NCBI GenBank assembly: GCA_002104895.1
Contig: MCFG01000043.1
Span: 27,501 to 90,000 of the forward strand
Direction of reading: 5' to 3'
Length of the DNA stretch: 62,500 nucleotides
From: Anaeromyces robustus
Taxonomy: Eukaryota; Neocallimastigomycota; Neocallimastigomycetes; Neocallimastigales; Neocallimastigaceae
This document shows positions 50,758 through 62,500 of this stretch, piece after piece. Position numbers and translations under genes: made by a program. The notes under the pieces were generated by a model that saw only the letters and a list, made by a program, of their open reading frames with translations, was not told the origin of the DNA and ran no database searches. How positions within the stretch are numbered: the first letter of the stretch is position 1; every line of letters begins with the position of its first letter.

Positions 50758-51929
50758 GAATTAATAATTATTAATTGATTTAGATAAATTATTAATATAT
50801 TTATAATACATATATATATATATTTTATATATCTTTTATATATCTTTTTTTATAATGAAACAATCCAGCAAATCAACATCTATAATCGAAACGAAATAAT
50901 TATTATAATATTAAATAATAATTATAGTATAAAATGATATAAAATGATAAAAAATGATATAAAATATTTAATATTTTAAATTAAAAAAAAAAAAAAAAAA
51001 AGTTAAAAAAAAAAGGCGTAGTTAAAAATTCTTAAACTTTAATGATAATATTACTTTTTATTATATATAATATTAATAACGAATTTTCTGAGGCTTTTTA
51101 AAAATTCAAAAAAAAAATTCTAAAAAAAAAAGTTTAAACAATTTTTGATTTAAATTTTTTTTTTCTAATTTTTAATTTAAATTTAATTAAATATATATTT
51201 TGATTTAAAACATTTGTATAACATCTTTGATTTATAATAAAAGAATAACAAATTAAAATTAATAAAAAACAGAAAAACAAAACAACTCAAATAATAATAA
51301 TAACAAGAATAATAATAAGAAATAATAAAATAATAAGAAATATTAATAATAATAGTAAGATAATAATAATAATATTTTAATATTTTAATATTATTAAATA
51401 TTTATTTTATTATTATTATATATAATAGTAAATAGTTGTAATATAAATAAATTTATTCAATATTATTAATCTGTTTTAATAATTTGTGTGTATACAAATT
51501 TATTATTATTATTATTATTATTATAATTAATAAAATAAGAAATTTTTCCTTTTTAAAAATTTTTCCTTTTTTAAAATAAAATAAAATAAAAAAAAAAAAT
51601 AGAATTAAAATTAAAAGAAATTATATATATGTATATAATTAATCCTTAAATTAAAATTATTTTAAAATTATATACTGAAATAAAAATAAAAAAACATATA
51701 TATATAAAGTTTAAATAATAAAATAAAATAAAATAAAAAACAATACTTAATCCATATATAATTTTTATTGTATTAAGATAATATATATATATAAAAATAA
51801 TATCGATAATTTAAAAAGTATATAATTTAAAATAATTAAATAAATAAAATAAAATAAAACAAATTAATTTAAAAAACAAAAACATTAAAAAAAAAAAATT
51901 AAAAAAAAAATAAATAAAATTAATTAAAA
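49447..51929. other. Intergenic region between array members G and H
   Basis: 2.5 kb of A+T-rich DNA with a trinucleotide repeat and long homopolymers. A slightly richer patch at 50090-50125 (GATTCAAAAGTAGAAC and onward) vaguely resembles a tRNA D-arm but has no further support. A 14-codon frame at about 50855 (MKQSSKSTSIIETK) is too short to call. Confidence 0.6.
50709..50757. repeat. (AAT)n trinucleotide microsatellite
   Basis: About 16 tandem AAT units in intergenic DNA. Confidence 0.9.
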
Positions 51930-53212
51930 ATGGAAGCAAATGAATCCATAGTCATTAAAAATAATAATTATAAAAAACCCTCAGCTACTGAGAATCAATA
52001 TAGAAATGTAAAAAGAATTTTTCCAAGAATAAAAACTTGTTGTTGCTGTTTTTGTATTTCTTTTGATTTAGCAATAAAACTTTCTACTATGCTATTAATA
52101 GTAAAAAAAAATACTCTTTATTATTATTACTTTAATTATATATTTATAAATATATATATACTAATGTTAATATTATATATAAAACTAATTTAATTTTGAA
52201 ATTTCTTTTTTTTTTTTTTACAATTTACATTTCCAATAATTTTAAATATTTAAATTTTACAATTATTTAATGTCAATAATTATAATTAAAATAATAAAAA
52301 CAACAATAATAAAAAAGGTATGGTTTTTTATAGTAGTGGGATATAACATTAGGAATGAAACTTTTAATGTTGGTGTAGTAATATATATTGCTGTTATCAT
52401 ATCAGCTTTTGTATTTTTATATGGAATTTTAAAAGTATGTATATAAAGTATAAAATATTAATTAATTTAAATATGATATATGTGTCTAATATAATTATAT
52501 AATAAAATTATTAATTTATATATAATATACATTTTTTTTTATATTTTTTTATATTTCATATTTTAATTATATTATAAATAATTATAAATTATAAATTATA
52601 AATTATAAATTATAAATTATAAATTATAAATTATAAATTATAAATTATATAATATATTTAATATATAAAAAAAATAATAATAATTTTAAATGTATATCCA
52701 TATGCATTTCATGGAATATTAAATAATAATATATTTAATAATTAGCTGAATTTTTTTTGTTTAAAGCAATACCTTTTTGTCTTTTTTATATTTTTAATAT
52801 ATTATGTATATTTCTGTTTTAAAAATGTTATTCAAGCTTTATCTTTGAAAGCTAGTGAAGATGAAATTAAAACAAAACTAGAATTCTTTTATAAAGATTT
52901 AACTATAGATCAAATGCATGAACTTTTAGATGATACAAAATTTTTCATTATTATGTTTACCATTGTACCATTAATAATATATGTAAGTTATATATATATA
53001 TATTAAAATAGTTTTTTTTTTTTTTTTTTTTAAATAATTGAATAATCAAAGAAAAAAAATTATTTTAATAAAATTATAATTATATTTTTAATACATATAT
53101 ATATATTTATTAGGTATATTATTTCTTAGCATGTGGATCTTATGTTGAATTAATTGAAGAAAATATTAGTGATGAGTTATTAGCTCGAGAATTGGAAGAA
53201 GATATTCAATAA
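51930..53212 (+). CDS. LAPTM-like four-helix membrane protein, array member H
   Basis: Spliced CDS: 51930-52100, 52318-52434, 52746-52982, 53114-53212; 207 aa, the longest member, phase-0 introns. The N-terminus is extended by about 15 residues and carries FPRIKTCCCCFC (Cys37-40 and 42). Helices lie at about residues 46-64, 76-95, 103-124 and 164-188. The loop between helices 3 and 4 is amphipathic and acidic (ASEDEIKTKLEFFYKDL). Exon 3 was placed by the AG at 52744-52745, giving LNFFCLKQYLFVFFIFLIYY in register with KQFxYVFxIY of the paralogues. Exon 4 reads VYYFLACGSYVELIEENIS and ends acidic (ARELEEDIQ). Intron 2 holds an AAATTAT repeat. This is the last member of the array; the next gene is unrelated. 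Confidence 0.86.
52574..52647. repeat. (AAATTAT)n heptanucleotide repeat in intron 2 of array member H
   Basis: About ten tandem copies of ATAAATT with little variation. Confidence 0.9.
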
Positions 53213-53908
53213 ACTAAATACAATTTTTTTTTTTAATTTCTTCAATTGAAAAATAAAAAAAAATAAAAAAACTAAAAAAGTAAAATAATATACAATAGAA
53301 AAATTGAAAAAGAAAAAAAGAGTAATAACAAAATTCCAAAATAAATATATAATAATAATAAACACAACAACAAAAAAAAAAAAAAAAAAGAAGGAAAAAA
53401 AATACAAAAAAAAAAATACAAAAAAAAAGGAAAAAAAAAAAAGGATAAAAAACAATAATATATATATATTTAAAAAAATTAATTAAAAAAAAAAAAAAGT
53501 CTTTAATATTTTTTTTTTATATTAATTAAGATTTTAAATATTTAAAATTAAAAAAAAAAAAAAAGTTTAATACAAAGTTTACCTTGGTATTTATATACAT
53601 TAATAGAGAAAAAAAAAAATTTTTTTTTTTCACATTTTACCTTGGTATAAAAAATGCATTAAAATCAACATTAAAATCAAAACCAAAATCAAAAGAAAAA
53701 AAAAATTTTTTTTTTTTTTAGATATTAAATATTAAATATATATATAATAATTAAATAATTATAATAAAATTTTATATATAATATTTATATTTATATATAT
53801 ATTTTAACTTATTTAAAAAAAAAAAAAAAAAAAAAAAGAAATAGTAGAAAAATATTAAAAATCAAAAAAATATATATATTCATATATACATATATATAAA
53901 TTCTAAAC

Positions 53909-53940
<32 letters not shown>

Positions 53941-53951
53941 TCATAATCAAA

Positions 53952-54240
53952 TACAAAAATTAAAATTTTTATACTCAAAATACAAATTTCAATTCAAAAT
54001 TCAAAACATATATATACAACTAGTATTCATATATACAAAAATTAAAAATTTTATACTCAAAATACAAATTTCAATTCAAAATTCAAAACATATATACAAC
54101 TAGTATTCATATCTACAAAAATTAAAATTTTTATATTCAAAATACAAATTTCAATTCAAAATTCAAAACATATATACAACTAGTATTCATATATACAAAA
54201 ATTAAAATTTTTATACTCAAAATACAAATTTCAATTCATA
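53952..54240. repeat. 80-bp tandem repeat, about 3.6 copies
   Basis: The unit contains CAAAATACAAATTTCAATTC, then CATATATACAACTAGTATTC. Starts lie at about 53952, 54034, 54114 and 54194, with one 82-bp and then 80-bp spacings. Copies differ at a few bases only, so amplification is recent. Each full unit carries ACTAGT. Confidence 0.9.
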
Positions 54241-54393
54241 TTTCAAATATATATATATTCATCATAATATATATATATATATTTATTCGCAAAACTATTA
54301 ACAATCAATTAAATTAAATTTTATAATTTTTTTTTTTTACGCAATATCAATTAAATAATAATCAACTTAAACAAAAAATAATATTTACAACAG

Positions 54394-54425
<32 letters not shown>

Positions 54426-54451
54426 AGTATTTAAAAAATTATATTTTTTAT

Positions 54452-54583
54452 ATTTTTTGAAAAATATTTTAATAATAATTTAGAATATTTTTTTTTATTT
54501 TTTGAAAATATTTTAATAATAATTTAGAATATTTTTTTATTTTTGAAAATATTTTAATAATAATTTAGAATATTTTTTTTACG
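54452..54583. repeat. About 42-bp tandem repeat, 3 copies
   Basis: The unit is GAAAATATTTTAATAATAAT, then TTAGAATATTTTTTT of variable T length. Confidence 0.8.
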
Positions 54584-54589
54584 TTTTTT

Positions 54590-55015
54590 TGATAATTAAA
54601 TATTTTTTTGAATAATCCATTATTTTTGAATAATTTACTATTTTTTTGATAAATAATTTACAATTTTTTGAATAATTCACTTTTTTTTTTGATAAATAAT
54701 TTACTATTTTTTTTTGAATAATTTACTGTTTTTTAATAATTCATTATTTTTAAATAGTTTACTGTTTTTTAATAATTCATTATTTTTTGAATAATATACA
54801 TTTTTTTTGAATAACTCACTATTTTTTGAATAATTTACTATTCTTTAATAATTCATTATTTTTAAATAGTTTACAGTTTTTTTTAATAATTCATTATTTT
54901 TTGAATAATATACTATTTTTTGAATATTTTTTGAATAACTCATTATTTTTTTAAATAATTTACTATTTTTGTAATAATTCATTATGTTTTTGAATAATTT
55001 ACAATTTTTTTAAAA
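54590..55015. repeat. Degenerate short tandem repeat (TTTTTGAATAATTTACTA type)
   Basis: More than twenty imperfect copies of an 18-24 bp unit reading a T run, GAATAAT, then TTACTA or TCATTA. Confidence 0.75.
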
Positions 55016-55991
55016 ATCATTTTTGGAATTATAAAAATATATATATAAAAAAAAATAACAATAATAAAATAAAAATTCTATATCGTTAAAAAAAAAGTAC
55101 ATAAAAATTATGTAATAAAAAAAAAGTTCTTTTATATTTTTTTTATCAGTTCATAATTCTTTTTTTTTTTCTATCATTTAATTTCATAAAATTCTTTTAA
55201 ACCGGTCTTATATATATAATTAAATATATAATTAAATATATATTTGGATTATACATCTTTGAAAAAAAAAAAAATCTTTAGTATTAAATCATTATTATAT
55301 TTTTTTATATATTATATATATTTCATTATAATATTTATAATAAATATTATTTATTAAGCACACTAGAATAATTATTTTAAATTTAAGAGAAAATGAAAAT
55401 CAAAATTTACATTTTTATTTATCTTTATCAATATAAATTTTTTATATATTTTTTCTTTTTCTTTAATACATATATATATATATATATTATATATATTTAA
55501 ATTTTTAATTTTAATAAAAAAAAAAAGTTTATTATATACTAAATAAAAAACAATTATATTAATAATAATAAAAATTTTTTCTTTTATATCTTTTACACCC
55601 CCAACTATAATATAGTTTTTCTATAATGCATATTATAATAATAAATAACATTTTCAATTAAACTAATTTATAAAAAATTTTAAAATAGAAAAAATAATAA
55701 TAATAAATAATATTATAAAAATAGAAATATATATTAATTATCAATTAAATATTACTTTAATATTTTTTTTTTATTTATACGAAAGAAAAAAAAGGTATAT
55801 AGAAATATAAAAATTGAAATTTCATTCCATTATATTTTTAAAAATGTTGTTTATATAATTTATTATATATATTTATATATATAATAAAAAAAAATACTAA
55901 TACTATTTTTTTTTACTTGTAAAATATATAAATTTATTAATATAGTATAATATTATACACATATATATATATTAAGTCCATTAAATAAAAA

Positions 55992-59367
<3,376 letters not shown>

Positions 59368-59627
59368 AAAAAATAAAAAAATAAAAAAAAAAAATAGAAA
59401 AAAGAATGTTGAAAAAAAAAAATAATAATAATTTTTTTGTTTAATTATAAAATTATCAGTAATAAAAAATAATTATATATTTATATATTATTTATTAAAT
59501 AATATAATAATTGATCAAATAATAAATAATAAATAATAATAATATAATAATAAAATAATAAAATAATAATAAAATAATTATCAAATAAAAAAAATTACTT
59601 TTATATAATTATATTAATTGAAAATAG

Positions 59628-59658
<31 letters not shown>

Positions 59659-60260
59659 ATTATTAATTTTATATCATAATAAAAATATTTTATTATATTA
59701 ATAGATTTTTAAAATAATACTATAAACAAAAATTTATAATTAGATTTTATTATAGATATATATATGGAAATCTAAAATTTTTATTTTCTTAGTTAATGAG
59801 ATTAAAATATACATATATATATTTTAATATTTATAAAGATGTGTGATATAAAATAGTATTTATATAATTTATATATATATATATATGATATATATGATAT
59901 ATATTTTAAAGGTATATAATTATTTTACATATAAGAGTTAAAAAAAAAAATAATAATGAATTTTTTTTTTTTTAAACTCTTATTGTCTATAATATTTATA
60001 ATTGATGGGTTTAAAATTATAAATAATACAAAAGAAAAAAAGTAATAATAAAAATTTATCTTTTTTTTTTTTCTTCATTCTTATTATTTTATAATTTTTA
60101 TAATAATATATGAGTTTATAAATAATCATGAAAATAAAATAAATTGATAATAATTAATATTAAAAATTTTATTAATTATTTAATCAATTTATTTTATTTT
60201 TTATTATTATATTATTTTCTTTTTTTCTATTTGTTCATTTTTCTATTTGTTCATTTTTTT
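59368..60260. other. Intergenic region between convergent genes
   Basis: About 0.9 kb of A+T-rich 3' flanks with AATAAA-like hexamers on both strands. No gene or RNA pattern was seen. Confidence 0.6.
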
Positions 60261-61748
60261 CTATTTTTTCATTTTTTTAATGTCATCTAAGCTTTCAAAA
60301 CGACAATCTAATTCACGAAGTTTACCAGTTTCAATTTCATACATCCAACCAAGTACAGATAATTTTTGTCCTTTACTCCAAGCTTCAGTAATTACAGGAT
60401 TAGAAACAATATTAAATACAGATTGAACAGTATTTAATTCACTAAGAGCAGTTTTCTTATCATAATCAGATAATTCTAATAAAAAAATAAAAAATAAAAA
60501 ATAAAAAATATGAATTTATAAATTTTTTATTCAGTTAGTTAAGGAAAATTAAAATAAAAAAATTTATTATTTAATTTTTTATCATTGTTTATTAATATGA
60601 TATTCTTTTATAATATTATTATATTACTTTTAAGATCATGTTCATGTTGTCTATAAACATTTTTGATATTATTAATCCAACCACCCATAAAACCTAATTC
60701 TTCATCTTCCTATAAATTTTTCATATATAATAATAACATATATTAAAAATAATTAATATAATTAAAATTCTTTTTATTATATATTACAAACCAACAAAAA
60801 TTAAAAATTAAATTATAGTATTGATTTTTACTAAACTGGCAGCAACACCACCACAATGGGTATGACCTTTTTTTTTTTATTTTTATATATTAATAATAAT
60901 ATTCAAAAAAAATTTTAAAATAATAATAATAAAAAATAATAATTAATTTTTTTTTTTTAAATTTGAATTCATGAAAAGAAAAAAAATAACATAAAATAAA
61001 ATAAAATAAAATAAAAATTATATAATATATTTATTATATTTTTAACATTTTACCACAAACAATAATATATTCAACTTTTAAATGTTCAACAGCATATTGA
61101 ATAACACTACCACTATTTAAATCATTCTTTAATACAACATTTGCAATATTACGGTGAACAAATATATCACCAGCATCAAGACCAGTGACAGATACTGGAA
61201 TTCTAGAATCAGAACAACCTAATATATATTATAAAATATATGTTAGAAAAGAAAAGAATATATGTATATGTTTATAATTAAAAAAGTTTAATTATTAATA
61301 AAGACTGATAAACATTAAAATGCATATTCTTTTTCTTTATTCTATTCATTTTCTTTTTCTTATCAGTCTTTCTTTTTAATTATTTTTCTTTTTATTAAAA
61401 TAATAAATTCATATTTTACCGATAAATAAAACTTTTGGATGTTGACCCTTGGCTAAATTTTTATAAAAATTTGGATTGGTACTAGTTTTATTCTTAATAA
61501 CTTGTTTATTATTTTCCATAATTTGTTTTAATAAATCATGGTCTTCTTTAACATATGTCTTTTTTCCTTCAGGACTGAAAGAAGTAAATGGAATAAGGTT
61601 TTGTATATTCTTTAAATACAAATAATATATTATTTAGCATTATTTATTTATTTTTTTTATTTTTTTTTTATTATTAATTATTAGTTATTATTAATAAAAT
61701 TATTATTTATTTTTATTTATTTATTTATTTGTTTATTTATTTATTTAT

Positions 61749-61781
<33 letters not shown>

Positions 61782-62066
61782 ATTGTTATTTATTTATATT
61801 TATTATTTATAATGTATTGTCATATTGTCATGTCATTGTAATTATAAATATAACAAAAATATTTAGTTACACTAATATCTTTTAAAAGTATTATTACACT
61901 TTTTTTTTTATCTCTTTTACTATATTTACTGAAACAAAACTCTTTCCATTATTAAAATAATAATAACAACAACAACGACAACAACAATAATAATAATAAT
62001 AATAATAATAATACATTTATACATTTAAATTATTATAATGTTACTTACTTCATTAACTGTCAACAT
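60261..62066 (-). CDS. Beta-class carbonic anhydrase
   Basis: Spliced minus-strand CDS: 62066-62049, 61609-61420, 61218-61054, 60866-60832, 60709-60628, 60475-60261; 234 aa. It catalyses reversible hydration of CO2 to bicarbonate with one zinc. The active-site elements are CSDSR (Cys71, Asp73, Arg75) and HTHCGG (His126, Cys129), the C-x-D-x-R and H-x-x-C signatures of beta carbonic anhydrases. Other family features are [13 protein letters not shown] (86-98), the helix [19 protein letters not shown] and the C-terminal W-x-Y-E-I-x-x-G-x-L strand ([10 protein letters not shown]). Length is normal for the family. Exon 1 encodes only MLTVNE and was chosen because its ATG and GTAAGT donor join exon 2 in frame. 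A later in-frame ATG at 61621 would lie in the intron. No transit peptide is obvious, so a cytosolic enzyme is likely. Confidence 0.92.
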
Positions 62067-62428
62067 CTTTGTTTATAATAAAAGAAAATTTAATTTCAAA
62101 TTAAAATTTAAAAAAAAAAAGGTTTAAAAAAATAAATGTATTTTATCGAATATAATTTTATTCTTGAAACAAAATATATATAAATATTTTTTTTTAAAAA
62201 AAATTTTAACCGAGGTTTTATTTGGCTTTTATAGTCAACTGAATATCTTAAAAAAGAATAACACGAATTATTCTATTTTTTTATTTTTTTTTATTTTTTG
62301 GATAATTAATTATATTTATTAATTATAAAATATAAATATAAATATAAATATAAATAATTATGAAAATTAAAAATTAAAAATTAAAAAATAAAATAAAATA
62401 AAATAAAACAAATAATTAATTAATTCAT
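62067..62428. other. 5' flank of the carbonic anhydrase gene
   Basis: 360 bp of A+T-rich DNA that should hold the promoter on the minus strand. A spot at 62205-62240 (AACCGAGGTTTTATTTGGC) is richer in G+C and may be a regulatory site; no known motif is recognised. Confidence 0.4.
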
Positions 62429-62500
62429 TTAATCCTTATTTGGATAGAAATTAAAGTTTTTAATTAAAATTACCCAATGAACGTTTGATATTAAATATAA
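62429..62500 (-). CDS. Possible 3' end of a further minus-strand gene
   Basis: From the window edge a minus-strand frame reads LYLISNVHWVILIKNFNFYP and stops at 62431-62429. Composition is less A+T-rich than the flank, and the 360-bp spacing to the next start is normal for compact amoebal genes. With only 23 codons visible, this is a suggestion. Confidence 0.25.
   Translation of the reverse strand, partial: LYLISNVHWVILIKNFNFYPNKD

Larger units (their letters stand above)
53213..55991. other. Intergenic region after the array, with three tandem-repeat blocks
   Basis: 2.8 kb between member H and the NAPE-PLD-like gene. Open frames on both strands at 53180-53486 come from an A/T-skewed low-complexity tract and are not genes. 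Three repeat blocks are listed separately. The 3' part should hold the promoter of the next gene. Confidence 0.6.

Noticed and set aside
53180-53486. Overlapping open frames on both strands after array member H
   Set aside because: An A/T-skewed low-complexity tract gives poly-Lys on one strand and poly-Phe on the other; there is no start context or homology.

Overview
The window looks like nuclear DNA of a dictyostelid social amoeba (Amoebozoa) or a close relative. Base composition is extremely A+T-rich, with long homopolymer A/T runs and (AAAT)n and (AAT)n microsatellites. Introns are short, A+T-rich and mostly begin GTAAGT or GTATGT. Start codons sit in oligo-A contexts, and one protein carries Asn/Thr runs. 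The species cannot be named from the sequence alone.

Layout. Bases 1-476 hold the 5' part of a minus-strand membrane-protein gene. A long gene-poor stretch follows, with a decayed ankyrin-repeat gene near 5.3-5.8 kb and a minisatellite near 7.2-7.7 kb. From 9.2 to 53.2 kb there are eight plus-strand paralogous four-exon genes, starting at 9187, 17618, 27792, 34445, 37688, 43924, 48294 and 51930. Their products are 177-207 residue four-helix membrane proteins, and most have an N-terminal FP[KR]-x(3-6)-CxCC motif. The architecture recalls the LAPTM4/5 lysosomal membrane protein family; that name is inference. All three introns lie at the same places and in phase 0, so the array arose by tandem duplication. 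A decayed extra copy appears to lie near 20.2-20.5 kb. Two unrelated minus-strand genes sit between the first two members: a P-loop nucleotide-kinase-like gene broken by a frameshift, and a 429-residue HxxxDG acyltransferase.

The right end holds a NAPE-PLD-like metallo-beta-lactamase-fold gene (plus strand, 8 exons, 415 aa) and a beta-class carbonic anhydrase gene (minus strand, 6 exons, 234 aa). They converge tail to tail. The last ~70 bases may be the 3' end of another minus-strand gene.

Most unexplained signal: near 45.9-46.4 kb there is a G+C-richer island. About 305 nt of it (46123-46428) are bounded by an 11-bp closing stem and hold three internal hairpin systems in nested order, as expected of a structured non-coding RNA. 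Short coding-like fragments on both strands leave a decayed mobile element as the alternative. A tRNA-like 5' half running into poly(A) lies 0.6 kb downstream. No intact tRNA, rRNA, CRISPR array or complete transposon was recognised.

All exon structures were worked out by hand from splice signals, reading frame and comparison among paralogues. None has been checked against transcripts or databases.
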